DNA of 64,000 nt from Paracamarosporium sp. OC-R06-R3 (Eukaryota; Ascomycota; Dothideomycetes; Pleosporales; Didymosphaeriaceae): NCBI GenBank assembly GCA_019828545.1, contig JACVRA010000054.1, forward strand, positions 248,875 through 312,874, written 5' to 3'. Each line of letters begins with the position of its first letter. Within the stretch, counting starts at the first letter, position 1. Below, one piece after another: positions 1 to 10,150 of this stretch. The position numbers were made by a program, and so were the translations under genes. The notes beneath the pieces were generated by a model that saw nothing but the letters and a program-made list of their open reading frames with translations, searched no databases and had not been told where the DNA came from.

Positions 1-581
1 ACCCCGGTCTGAACGTTTGTCTTCATAGAGTTGAAACTGGCTGCAAAGCTGTTTTCGGGCGTGAAGTTGATGGTCGAGTCGTAGCCAAAACCACCACGGG
101 GATCACGCGTCGCGATGATCTTTCCTGAGTGAGCATCCACGAGATTGATAGGGCCGAGGCCGCTGTGGCTGATAATAGGCAAGTGCGGAACGATGGCAGG
201 CTCGGGTTTTGTCCGCAGTGGTGCAATTACACTGTCCGACTCAGGTAGAGACGTGCTAGGCGCCAAGTTCATTATGGACGGCAGTTTTGCCGGCACCTTC
301 ACGCTCGCCATGATCTCAGGATGTCCTACATCTTTAAGTTTCTGTGAACCCCACTCAAGGCAGTTCCCGGGAGCCAGCTTGGAAAGGAAAGGGGTCGAAT
401 GAAGGCCTGCGTCTTGTATCCTCAGAAGCGAAGAAGAGAGAAAAGATGTGTGCGGGGATGAAGAAATGATTGTTGAATCGAATGAGGCGGGAGCAGATCG
501 TGAAATCTTCGCACGGTTTGCTTCAGCGTTGTCTCCAGTATCTGCTGCGCGCTTCTTTGCAGTGGAACGGCCTGAAGTCAT
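1..581 (-). CDS. Hypothetical protein, N-terminal 193 residues (C-terminus beyond window)
   Basis: An open frame without stops runs from an ATG at 581-579 off the left edge. The N-terminus is basic and Ser/Thr-rich (MTSGRSTAKKRAAD...), then a Ser-rich stretch, then a more ordered part containing LSKLAPGNCLEWGSQKL, PHLPIISHSGLGPINLVDAH and RDPRGGFGYDSTINFTPEN. Codon use and the absence of stops over 580 bases argue that it is real. I recognise no domain and see no signal peptide or membrane segment in the visible part. An internal ATG at 311-309 is an alternative start, but sequence upstream of it looks equally coding. It is separated from RFC3 by about 0.8 kb. Function unknown. Confidence 0.6.
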   Translation of the reverse strand, partial: MTSGRSTAKKRAADTGDNAEANRAKISRSAPASFDSTIISSSPHTSFLSSSLLRIQDAGLHSTPFLSKLAPGNCLEWGSQKLKDVGHPEIMASVKVPAKLPSIMNLAPSTSLPESDSVIAPLRTKPEPAIVPHLPIISHSGLGPINLVDAHSGKIIATRDPRGGFGYDSTINFTPENSFAASFNSMKTNVQTG

Positions 582-1397
582 GCTTGGTACTTTTTGGATA
601 GTTGTGATGTACGCAGTATAAGTTTCTTTAAGCCTGGGAAAGCTGGCCTCTTGGTGTTGTGCGGTTGAGAATAAGGGTGCGAGGGGGTTTAGAAGAGCAT
701 AAACAACGAAGTGGATGCTCTTACGGAGGGAGGCCGAGTGGGGCTGGGATGATTCCCAGATGCATTAAAGTTAACCCTTAAGAATGATAAATGAAAAGGC
801 AAGTAGTCTTTACCAAAAGATCGTGGACAACGTGATCGAAGCACTTGGGGCAGCGGATATATTTCGCGCGTGTAGAGTAGTCATTGCCGCTTCATAAACG
901 CACATTTTACGAAGCGTGTGACGAAACGCGAAAGGGGCGCGTCTGCGAAATCGACGGCCTTCGAACACACGCGTGCGCTGAGCAGGGCGCGACCAAAGTG
1001 TGGGTGCCTGGCTACAGCACACTTATGACGATTGGCTCGCGCGCAGTAGTTTCTCGAAGTCTGAAACTAGGTCGAAGCGGCCTGGGTCACGTTATCGCGC
1101 TACGGATCTAGAATGAGCTTATGTTCTACCAACAAAATGCTGTCTATCATCTGCATCGTATATTGCACATCTTGACACAATTTATCATATTCTGTGTGCG
1201 TAAAGGGTTGCCCGAGTATTCTAGTAGGCAACTGAACAGCTTACAGATATGGCTACGGTGAGAAGGCCGGTCTTGTGTGACAGGTTGTGTATTACGATAA
1301 TCCCGAGCGCTGAACAGTGGTATCATGATATCTTTCGAAGTTGCTTCTAGCTCTTCTCTTACAAAGTTTGCTCCCAACTATTTAGTTTTCTTTCGCT
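582..1397. other. Intergenic, no gene seen
   Basis: This is the 5' flank of the truncated gene at the left edge and the 3' flank of RFC3. Only short open frames occur, with no domain-like sequence, and I see no tRNA or repeat. Confidence 0.6.
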
Positions 1398-2679
1398 TTA
1401 TTTTCCTTTCCCATGCGCCAACAGCTCCACACCCGTCCTCACTACACCAACCGTCGCACCCGTTTGGATCGTCTCGCTTCCACCACCGCTAAGTCGATAT
1501 TCGATATCCGCCAGCCCTGACATCCACGTCACCATCGTCTGTGACGGCACATCGTTCTTCACCAATTCCTCGCTCAACGCTGTCAGAATGTCCGCCAACG
1601 CAAGGCCCTTTTGCGTCTTGATAGTATTTATTGTCTTCAAACACTGCGTAATGTCGCCTGTTTCAAGCAGCATGTTGAGTATGTAGGTGATGTCTGCAGG
1701 GTGAGGTGCAGCTATGCAGTCGTAGATGGTAGTTTGGGTGATCTGGTCTCGTACAATGGTGCTTGGGTCTGGTGCAGGCTTGCCAGGCGGCTGTAGAGGT
1801 GTGCTCGATGCATGACACGCTTGTAGAACATTCAGCGCTCGTCGCATATCACCTTTGCTTAAGGATACGAGCGAGTCGGTCGCCTCTTGCGTGATGTTGA
1901 CCTTCTCTTCCTCGATGACTTTATCTACTAAATTCCGAATATCTCTATCCTTCAGCGGTGAGAAGCGGAACCGTGTACATCGGGAAAGAAGCGCTGGAGA
2001 CAGCTTATGTGTATAGTTTGCAATGATGCAGAATCGCGTGTTTGCCGTGTACTTTTCCATGATTCGTCGCAGCGCCATTTGTGCTGTTGCCGTCATGGCA
2101 TCCGCCTCGTCCAGGATAATCAGCTTGAAGCTTGCCAGTGAGGAAGCCTCGCCTGCTTTGGGAGCAGCAGCAAAGATTTGCTTTGTGCTGCTGAAGGTTT
2201 TGATCTGCTCACGAACCACGTCGATACCTCTGTCATCCGAAGCATTCAATTCCAGCACCATCTGCCGCATGTTCTTGGAACCGTATATGCGCCGTGCAAG
2301 TGCGAGGACGGTCGATGTTTTGCCGGTACCAGGGGGGCCGTACAGGAGGAGATGTGGTAAACGCTGCATAGGTTAGTGCTTTAGTTCGAAACTAGAATAT
2401 TCTTTTCTACATTTGACTCTACAAACTTGTTGATCGTAGCTATAATGTCCTGGTGACCTTCGACGTCGTCTAGTGAATCTGGTCGGTACTTTTCTACCCT
2501 TTAACGAGTCAGCGAGCACGCGACACGATTGATTGCAAGGCTTACCATGGCAACGAATCTTCAGCTTCAACTGGTAGATTAGCAGCGCTCCTCTTTCCTT
2601 TCTTCGCATCTCCGCCAAACGTAATCGATGTGTCTGCGGCTGGCGCATCGACGTCCATCTCATCTTCGTAGTCGGACAT
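1398..2679 (-). CDS. RFC3: Replication factor C subunit 3 (clamp-loader AAA+ ATPase)
   Basis: Small RFC subunit that helps load the PCNA clamp at primer-template junctions in the nucleus. Three exons on the minus strand: 2679-2546, 2498-2411 and 2363-1398, giving 395 residues. The introns (2545-2499 and 2410-2364) restore the conserved run from LPWVEKYRPDSL through FVESN into RLPHLLLYGPPGTGKTS. The Walker A motif GPPGTGKT is near residues 83-90, the DEAD Walker B box near 159-162, and the SRC sensor motif near 201-203. An acidic N-terminal extension (MSDYEDEMDVDAPAAD) precedes the AAA+ core. The start was chosen because it is the first ATG and leads directly into this extension. It is divergent from the ARPC3 gene, with 284 bp between starts. 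Assignment to subunit 3 rather than 2 or 4 rests on overall resemblance. Confidence 0.93.
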
Positions 2680-2963
2680 GTTGAACAAATGATTGTTGAC
2701 CGGCAAAGAGTACTTCAGGAGAACTTGGAAAGATCGAGAAGGCGGTTCTACGCGGCAACGTGAGGTTCGAGAAAAGTGCGGGCCGGTCGACGCGTCGCGC
2801 ACTGGACGTGTTAATTGAGCCAGGCGGATGCACAGACCAAGCGCCGACATCCCACCTGGAAGCTACGCCCTGCACCGCCGTCACCTCCGCCCGCCGAAAT
2901 CCCCAAGCTTCCCCACAAACAACTACCACGACACCCTGTAGAGCGGGCGCTCACCTATCCAAC

Positions 2964-3779
2964 ATGCCTGTACGCATTGCACTCTATAAGCCCTCGCCTG
3001 CTCTTCTTACGATTGCGACCTAATACACTGACCCTCCTTCAGGCCTACCACTCTGTCTTCCTCGATGACCCAGACCAACAGCTGATCGGTACCTTTTCCA
3101 CTCCACCCTACCTAGGTCCACCCCCTAACGCTCTATACCAGGCAATTTCGCCCTCCTCCCTCTTCGCACCCGCACCCGCGGCCCCGCCATCACACTGCCA
3201 GCCCTCCCCGCCGACGTATCTGAGCTCACCATCGACGCCAACCATGAGTCTTACGACCCGCTCGACGAAGTCCTCTCGCTTTTCCGCGCAAACACATTCT
3301 TCCGCAACTTTGAGATCAAGGGCCCTGCGGACCGAGTTATGATTTATGGCATTCTGTTTGTGAGTGAGGTTTTAGGGAAGGTTAAGCCGGGGATGGGGAG
3401 GAGGGATGCTGAGAAGGTACGTCGTGCTACGATTGTGGGTGAATGAGAAAAATGGAGGAGAAGGAAGCCATTGCAAGGCTATGAGTCGAGAGCCCAAGGC
3501 CCAAAGGTGGAATAGAAGGTTAACAGGGTACAGGCTGTCATGAACATAGCGCTCGACACAAACTTCGCCATACCCGGCGATGCAGGATTCCCGCTTAACC
3601 AAGCCTTCGAAGCGCCTGCGGATAGGAACCAGGCCGAGGCGCTGAGGCAGTACATCATGCAGATGCGGCAAGAGCTGGCAACAAGGTTGCTGAACAGGTT
3701 ATATGCCGATGGTGCAACGGTGCCTAGCAAGTGGTGGCTAAGCTTTACTAAGAGGAAGTTTATGGGGAAGGCATTGTAG
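2964..3779 (+). CDS. ARC18: Arp2/3 complex subunit 3 (ARPC3, p21-Arc)
   Basis: Subunit of the Arp2/3 actin-nucleating complex that builds branched actin at endocytic patches. Four exons: 2964-2969, 3043-3088, 3142-3416 and 3534-3779, 190 residues. The first exon encodes only Met-Pro, and splicing yields MPAYHSVFLDDPDQQLIG. The family landmarks follow in order: NFALLPLRTRTRGPA, ANTFFRNFEIKGPADR, FAIPGDAGFPLN, and the C-terminal PSKWWLSFTKRKFMGKAL. Length is close to the usual 175-180. The six-base coding exon makes this gene easy to mis-annotate. It shares a short divergent promoter with RFC3 and converges on TRM6. Family assignment is secure. Confidence 0.94.
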
Positions 3780-3954
3780 GAGAAGCAAGGGTCAGATGAG
3801 GGTTACGGCACGAAATCCAAAGTGATCAGTTGAAACAGATTGCTTGGTTAAAAAGTGAAATATCTAGTTGATATGATCACCCAAGATCCGTAAATATCAA
3901 GTAGCCCTAAACGGCTCCGCACTCCAAGTATGCATGCATGTATAGCTCAGTGTA

Positions 3955-5935
3955 TCATGCTGGGGTAGACGTATCCGTCCCAGTTTTCCTCTTCTTCCCA
4001 CCCCTATGACCCCTAGCCTCCACTTTCCCCTCAATCGGCAGCACTCTCGTCGCAGTGAACAAGAAGCCCTCTGCACCACCTTTACTCGTCATGAAGGGAT
4101 GCGTCCGACTAGGCAACACCTGCCACTGTCTCGCTCTTGCAGTTTGCAACGACGGCGCCAGCAGCAGCGTCGGATTGACAGGGAAGTTGTCCTCTTCCTC
4201 GACATCCTCCAGATCATCCTGCTCCTCATCATCTAACACATCCTGCTGCTTTCTCCTCTTGCCATTCTGCTGCGCCTGCTGCCCAAATTGACGCGCGATA
4301 TACGCCGTCCGCCGCTCCTTGCTATAATAATCGCAAAGCTGGACCAGCGGCTCAGCGTTCTGGCTATACACCACGACCTGACCCCCACCCTTCACAAGAG
4401 GCACGCACTCCTTCAATATCGTCACAGGCTCCATGCTGCTCGCTACTACCAGGCCATCAAACCCTCCGGCTCGCGTCTCATCCACCACCCGCTTTGTACG
4501 CTCCCAGCGCCGCCGCTTGCGGTAGTAGTTTCCTCTTTTTGAACTCTTGAGCGTCGCTAGCGTTTCATCGGGGATGACCTCGGGTTCGATGTATGTTGGG
4601 TCGTCGGCGGGGTGCAGGAGCTGTAACCAGGTGAGGGACTTGAGGTGCGTGTAGAGGGGATGGCCGGGCTTGGGGTCTCCAGAGTCGAAGCCGAAGTATT
4701 TGAGGTTGGAGAGATTGGGTTGGTTGTTCGGATGCAGGATAGTGAGAGTGTTTGTCGTGGCGGAGCTTTGTGGGATATGCTGGCGCGGTTTTCGTGGTGC
4801 GCGGGACGGGTCTGTCGATGTACTGGTAGGTACACCTGTTGTCGTATCGGCTGTGACGTCGGTCACGGCGGTATCCTCTGTTGCGTTTTGTGCCGCTGTA
4901 TCGGATGTGGCGGTGGTAGCTGGTGTTGTCGTTGCGCCCGGTGTAGTGGTTGCTGGTGTATCGTTGCCGTTCTGGTCTGGCTGTGCACTCACATCTTCAG
5001 GTACCGCAGGCGCATTTACTTCATCTTCCTCAGAATCTGATGACTCGTCTTCCTCGGGTGGATACAGTATTCCCATTCTTTCGGCGAGTGCTGCTGTCAC
5101 CAATCCACCAGTGTCGTCCACCACGAGCCACCGGCCTCCGCCAATCTGACTTATGCCGTCCTCAGCTGTCAGTACGCGACTCATTTCCCCACTGTGGATA
5201 TTTGCCCAACTGCAGATCAGACCTAGGGAGTCATCTCGTAGCTCCATGATCCTATACGCCTCCTTCTCCGTCACGTACTCAGTGAGTAATGGTATATCAA
5301 GTGGAAGCACTGTAAACCTCTTGAGGTACTTTCGTGATTTTCGAAGTGTGTATTTTGCAAGCGAAAAGGTCGTCTTCTCTTCAATGCCCATGTGCGACGC
5401 CATGATTTTCTCTATGATGTCCTTCCCAGAGCCCGACCCCGCCTTCTTCAGCTCCTCTATCTCGTCCATGGACAACGTCTGCCGTGAAGGATCGTCGACA
5501 GTCAAGCGGTTGTTGCGCATGATGACCTCACCGTTGTCGCCCACGATGTCGTATGCGACGCCACCCTCTCCAGACGCATCATCATCCCTAGTTTCCTCGG
5601 GTGCTGCATGGTCGCTGCCTAAAGCTTCTGCGTGAAGTTCCGAGGCCGACACGACTCGTAGCTCCGGTTGCGCTTTTGTGTTCTCTTGTTCGAGGAACTC
5701 GTACGTGAGACGATACGGGCGACCGATGATCTGGTTTGTGTTGAAGATGCCAAATTTTCCTAAGTTGACATTACTGCGCGCAGTCAGCTGCAGTTCCTAG
5801 CAGACGCGAAAGGTAGGCCTCGGGTGCTCACTACAGCTAGCCGACGTACGTATTGGGGGTGGTCTCGACGAGTTTGAGGATGCCCGAGGGCAGGCGCAAG
5901 GCGATGTGCGTGTTCGGTCGGACGTGCGAATGCAT
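3955..5935 (-). CDS. TRM6: tRNA (adenine-58-N1)-methyltransferase non-catalytic subunit
   Basis: Trm6/Gcd10 partners catalytic Trm61 to form m1A58 in tRNAs, including initiator tRNA, in the nucleus. Two exons: 5935-5850 and 5773-3955, 634 residues. The 76-bp intron (5849-5774) joins SHVRPNTHIALRLPSG...TTPNT to NVNLGKFGIFNTNQIIGRPY, the typical Trm6 start, which a single-exon reading would lose. Further landmarks are GSGSGKDIIEKIMASH, SRKYLKRFTVLP and VVDDTGGLVTAALAERMG. A Thr/Ala/Pro/acid-rich linker of about 100 residues separates the two Rossmann-like halves, and an acidic run precedes the C-terminal KKRKTG tail. The family lacks a functional AdoMet motif, so it is the tRNA-binding partner. 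Divergent from the MINDY gene. Confidence 0.93.
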
Positions 5936-6437
5936 TGCGCGGCCTCGGTCTGTAGTGCTTCTTTGCTCAGCGAGCCATGTGCACACTTCGCAAGAAGTTC
6001 CAAATCTGTGGCCGGGGCGCGTCTGCCACTACGACCGTCGGTGCAAGCCAGAGCAATTGCGCAGACAAGTTTGGTCGGTCGAATTTCCCCGACGCAGCGT
6101 TGGATCTGCACTTTTTCCCCCACACAGCTGTGGCGTCGCAGCTAGCTGCGCCTCGCGAAGCTGGGGCCAGGCAGTCGTCATCGGGCGAACCGCAACTTGC
6201 CAGCCAGCTCCCATAAACCACGGCTCCCACTCGCCGCGTACGCTCCACCGCATGTTTGCCCCCGCTCGAGCCTCAGTCACCGTCTTTCGCTTTTTATAAC
6301 CCTCCTCTCCTGATCCCGCGGATCCAATTGTCTGCAACAGCACATCCACCGCGCCAAGTTGCCGACGAACGGGTGCAGGTGGCTGGAGGTCAACACCCGC
6401 CAAACGTGCAACATAACCCAAAAGGCCACAACCCACC
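5936..6437. promoter_or_regulatory. Divergent promoter between TRM6 and the MINDY deubiquitinase gene
   Basis: About 500 bp between two divergent start codons, GC-rich on the TRM6 side. It becomes C/A-rich near the plus-strand start, as expected of a fungal 5' leader. No recognisable gene or specific operator was seen. Confidence 0.5.
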
Positions 6438-9272
6438 ATGGTGCTCCGCAAGCAGGAAGACCTTGTTCCGCGCCCTCTCTCACACGCCACGAACAATCCT
6501 CCCTACCCTACGACCCCTTCCGAAGAGCGCGTACCGCAGCTCCCCGCCCTCTCGACCGACCACCAGGACGTCTATTCGCCGGACCTCAACAAATCGCCCG
6601 CATTCCAGCTGAAGCCCCTCGATGAGGCGCAGAAACGCAAGGGTGACGACGACGATGACGATGATTCTGTCTACAGCGACAACGAGTGGGACCAGTCGGA
6701 CGATGACACTCCCGATGACCTACCGGATCCGCTGAAAATTGGTGGAGGGAAGCCAGTACCTCCTCCAGCCACTGAAAAAAAGGGATCGCTTCCGGATGTT
6801 TTGAAAGCAGGTCCACCGAAAGGCATGCCTATCAAAAAACCCCTGGAAAAGGTCTCGCCCGAGCCCACGGGTGCTACATCGTCGTCTTACGCAAGCAACG
6901 CTTCCGGAGGCTCGATACCGTTACAGACCAACAACCCGTATCTCAAGATGCAGCAGACAGGCCAGAGCAATTTTGGTGCTGAGAGCAGCCAGCAGGTGTG
7001 GGGCGATGCGCCGGCACAAGCCCAGCAATATGCTGTAGAGTTGCCCTCTTTCCAGACACCTAGTACCCCAACAAACCATATGGCGAATCTTGGTTTGAAC
7101 AACAACAGCAGCAGCAGTCCACCCATCGTACAAGAAGGTTTCAAGTCTCCAGATCAGCCTACACTCGCAACAAGCGCGACCGGTGCGCCAGGGGGGCATC
7201 CAAATGAAGACCAAGGCGGACCTATCAATCACACTACTGCGATGAATACTTCCGCATTAGATGCGTTTGAGCGAAGCTACGGACAACTACAGAATGGTCA
7301 CACTCAAAATGCCCTTCAGCCTGTCTCCACAGAACAGCACCCTTGGGACCAACCTGGGGCAGCGAACGCACCACAAGAATCTGCAGCCGCTAGGGAGGCT
7401 AGGGAGGCTAGGGAGGAGCAGGAACGTCAAGCCCAAGATACTTTCGCGAACGCGATTCAACCACCCGCCAGGCCTCCACCCGCAGCACCATCTCTGTTCG
7501 ACGAAGAACCAGCGCCCCAATTACCACCACGGAGGGCTCAAGAAGAACACCCGCCGCCCATGCCACTGCGGCCTCAGGAAGAACAACCACCGCCCATGCC
7601 TCTTCGTCCTTTGGAAACCGGCATCGTGCCAGCCACAGTCCCTGCTCCCGAATCACCAAATACAGTCATGAATAGACAACGGAAAGAGACGTATCAGATC
7701 AAGCACATTCGATGGCATGACGTTAACAAACGCGGCATCAGGACTTCGCCAATCCTAACACAGAACATCAATGGTCCTTGTCCTCTACTGGCACTGGTCA
7801 ATGCCCTCGTTCTTTCCACACCAGCTGACGTGGAGACTGCTCTAGTCGAGACCTTGCGAACTCGGGAACAGGTCAGCCTTGGCTTGCTTCTTGATGCGGT
7901 ATTTGATGAGCTCATGTCCGGTCGCCGGGGTGACGCTGCTCAGGAACTTCCAGATGTAAGCGATCTGTACAAGTTTTTACTTGCTCTGCATACCGGCTTA
8001 AATGTCAATCCAATGTTCGTCCGCGATCCAGATGCAACAGACGGTACTTCGCAACTCGCTTCACTTGCTGCGCGTCCTGGTGGATTTGAGAACACACGGG
8101 ACATGAAACTTTACAGAACGTTCAACCTGCCGCTGATGCATGGATGGCTCCCCGATCCTGGATCGGACGCATATCGTGCTTTTGATCGGATAGCAAAGAC
8201 CTATGAGACTTCGCAATACGTACAGTTCCAGGAAGAAGAACTAGACGCGAAATTACAAAGCGGTGAAGCTTTATCCTCTGATGAGCAGCAGATGTTCACT
8301 GACATCCATGCCATCAAAGAGTTCCTCAACCTCTGGCCAACACAGCTAACAATTAATGGTCTGAAAACGATGCGCGAGACTTTACAACCCGGCCAAGTAG
8401 CCATCCTCTTCCGGAACGACCATTTCTCGACCCTGTACAAAGACCCTCGGACGGATAACCTGGTGACGTTGGTGACGGATCAGGGATATTCGAGCCATGA
8501 TGAAATTGTATGGGAATCTCTTGTGGATGTGAATGGTCAAGGGAGCGAGCTTTACTCTGGCGACTTCCGGCCTGTGGGCAACAGCATCTCGCCACAAAGA
8601 TCACAGACGCAACCGCCCGCACAGAGCATGCTAAACGTAGGCGACGATGAAGGTTGGACGACTGTGCAACGCCGCGGCAACCAAGTCTCCTCAACTTCAG
8701 GCCTTCGTCCACCGGAGAGCACCGCGCCCCTATCTCCTAGCTCAGATGCCAGTAGGGTAGAGCAAGAAGACCACGATCTTGCGTTAGCGCTTCAACTTCA
8801 AGAGGAAGAAGATGATCGCCATCGCCGGTCGCAAGAAGAACGTCGTCGGAGAGAGAATCAGTTGTCGGAAGAAGCTATCACTGCACAATCGCAACAGCGT
8901 TCGCCGAACCGACGTACGTCTCGGCCAGGTGAAACGCCACCAGCAATTCCACCGCGCCGAAATAATGTTCAGACTCACCGTCCGACCAACGAGCCCGCTC
9001 CTCCACCAACTTATGAAGAAGCAGCAACTGCACCTACCTACCACCCACCGCAAGGCCACCCGGCAAATCCCAGCGCACCTCTCCGTCCACAGGGTAGTGC
9101 TTACCAAGCGAACAACCAGACAGCGCCGTCTGTGCCGTCTATGAATCAAATGCCAAACGGGAGGAGAAACTCGAGGCCGACTATGCAGCACCCAGGTCGC
9201 CCTGGGAGGCGACAGAGCGGTGTGGTGGGACCGGGAGCACAAGAAGACAGGGATAAGTGCGTAGTCATGTAG
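6438..9272 (+). CDS. MINDY-family deubiquitinase with UIM and C-terminal CaaX box
   Basis: Single-exon gene, 944 residues, start in a good ACCATGG context. The central MINDY (formerly DUF544/FAM63) domain at about 415-690 carries the catalytic motif QNINGPCPLLAL, with Gln442 and Cys448, and the histidine motif FRNDHFSTLYK with His662. Family members trim Lys48-linked polyubiquitin. A ubiquitin-interacting motif, DLALALQLQEEE, lies near 780. Both flanks are long, Pro/Gln-rich and probably disordered, and the N-terminal part holds the run DDDDDD. The protein ends CVVM, a prenylation-type CaaX box, so membrane attachment is predicted. All catalytic residues are present, so activity is expected. 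A nine-base repeat at 7389-7415 encodes AREAREARE. Confidence 0.92.
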   Translation: MVLRKQEDLVPRPLSHATNNPPYPTTPSEERVPQLPALSTDHQDVYSPDLNKSPAFQLKPLDEAQKRKGDDDDDDDSVYSDNEWDQSDDDTPDDLPDPLKIGGGKPVPPPATEKKGSLPDVLKAGPPKGMPIKKPLEKVSPEPTGATSSSYASNASGGSIPLQTNNPYLKMQQTGQSNFGAESSQQVWGDAPAQAQQYAVELPSFQTPSTPTNHMANLGLNNNSSSSPPIVQEGFKSPDQPTLATSATGAPGGHPNEDQGGPINHTTAMNTSALDAFERSYGQLQNGHTQNALQPVSTEQHPWDQPGAANAPQESAAAREAREAREEQERQAQDTFANAIQPPARPPPAAPSLFDEEPAPQLPPRRAQEEHPPPMPLRPQEEQPPPMPLRPLETGIVPATVPAPESPNTVMNRQRKETYQIKHIRWHDVNKRGIRTSPILTQNINGPCPLLALVNALVLSTPADVETALVETLRTREQVSLGLLLDAVFDELMSGRRGDAAQELPDVSDLYKFLLALHTGLNVNPMFVRDPDATDGTSQLASLAARPGGFENTRDMKLYRTFNLPLMHGWLPDPGSDAYRAFDRIAKTYETSQYVQFQEEELDAKLQSGEALSSDEQQMFTDIHAIKEFLNLWPTQLTINGLKTMRETLQPGQVAILFRNDHFSTLYKDPRTDNLVTLVTDQGYSSHDEIVWESLVDVNGQGSELYSGDFRPVGNSISPQRSQTQPPAQSMLNVGDDEGWTTVQRRGNQVSSTSGLRPPESTAPLSPSSDASRVEQEDHDLALALQLQEEEDDRHRRSQEERRRRENQLSEEAITAQSQQRSPNRRTSRPGETPPAIPPRRNNVQTHRPTNEPAPPPTYEEAATAPTYHPPQGHPANPSAPLRPQGSAYQANNQTAPSVPSMNQMPNGRRNSRPTMQHPGRPGRRQSGVVGPGAQEDRDKCVVM
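7389..7415 (+). repeat. Three 9-bp coding repeats in the MINDY gene
   Basis: The unit GCTAGGGAG occurs three times in tandem and encodes Ala-Arg-Glu three times. It lies in the disordered N-terminal part of the MINDY protein and could vary in copy number between strains. Confidence 0.85.
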
Positions 9273-9616
9273 ACGCGCAGTATCAGGGCCCTAAAGTGTG
9301 TTTGCTGATTCCTTTTCGTCTGTGTAGGAGTAGATTGTTGTGCGATCAGTGCTGTGCCGTATCTTAGGTAGTCACGAGTATATATCATGGTATAACGACG
9401 CGGCGTTTTTGGGAATACCCTATTCAATGCTTTTGGGGGGTTATGATTGCACGGATGTGCTGCGATGGATAGTCATAGTATTAATCCGCATCGCTGAGTT
9501 GTCGGGAATGCAGTATCGTTTTTTATTACTAGTATGGATAATGGCACGCGTATGATTCCTACGAAGACATGCTTGAGGCGTGAAGCCAAATACCTGCGTT
9601 TTCCAACCATGAATTC
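9273..9616. other. Convergent 3' flanks, no gene seen
   Basis: T-rich spacer between the MINDY gene and the opposing small hypothetical gene. Only short non-domain open frames occur. Confidence 0.5.
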
Positions 9617-10150
9617 CTAGTCATCCAACATATGCGTAATATCCTCTAGCCCTTGAATCTCGCGGTCAACCTCGTGTTTTCTGCTCTGCGAACGAGCTTC
9701 GTTCTCCTGGGTCCTTTGTCGCTCTTCGTCGAGAATACTTTTTTCACATCTTCCATTAACATCTTCGTTCCCGTTATCTCCGCCTGCAGGTTCGTACTCA
9801 AGCCCCATCTTCCCATCTTTTCTGGGAGTTAATCTTCGCTTGTTCATGAATTTACGCGTTGTATACGGCTGCCAAAACCACCAGTCTTCCTGCGAGGAAT
9901 GTTGCCAGGGTAGTGTGTGCGGGGGACTTGTTGGCATCGGTCCGGTGTGAGTTTCTGGAGGGGGAGGCTGGTCGTTTGGGGGCATGGGGTTGTGTGTTGG
10001 GGTTGGGAGGTGGTAGATGGGCAGTTCAGTGGAGCGGGTGTGGTTCGGGCTTTGAGGTACAGGTCTGGAGAGGAAGAGTGGGAAATTGGGGTTGCGTTTT
10101 ATGTGATGATGAGTTTGGATGTGATGGTGCTGGAGGTGATGTGTATGCAT
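9617..10150 (-). CDS. Small hypothetical protein with WWFWQPYTTRKF core
   Basis: Open frame of 177 residues with an ATG at 10150-10148. The N-terminal third is His/Pro-rich low complexity and may be leader rather than protein. Downstream ATGs within that stretch are alternative starts. The C-terminal half looks more like a real protein: a Trp-rich core (EDWWFWQPYTTRKFMNKRRL) followed by a charged, probably helical tail ending in EIQGLEDITHMLDD. No signal peptide, membrane segment or known domain is seen. It converges on the MINDY gene and has a 1.3-kb gene-poor stretch upstream. It could be a lineage-restricted gene or chance, so treat it as provisional. Confidence 0.45.
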   Translation of the reverse strand: MHTHHLQHHHIQTHHHIKRNPNFPLFLSRPVPQSPNHTRSTELPIYHLPTPTHNPMPPNDQPPPPETHTGPMPTSPPHTLPWQHSSQEDWWFWQPYTTRKFMNKRRLTPRKDGKMGLEYEPAGGDNGNEDVNGRCEKSILDEERQRTQENEARSQSRKHEVDREIQGLEDITHMLDD

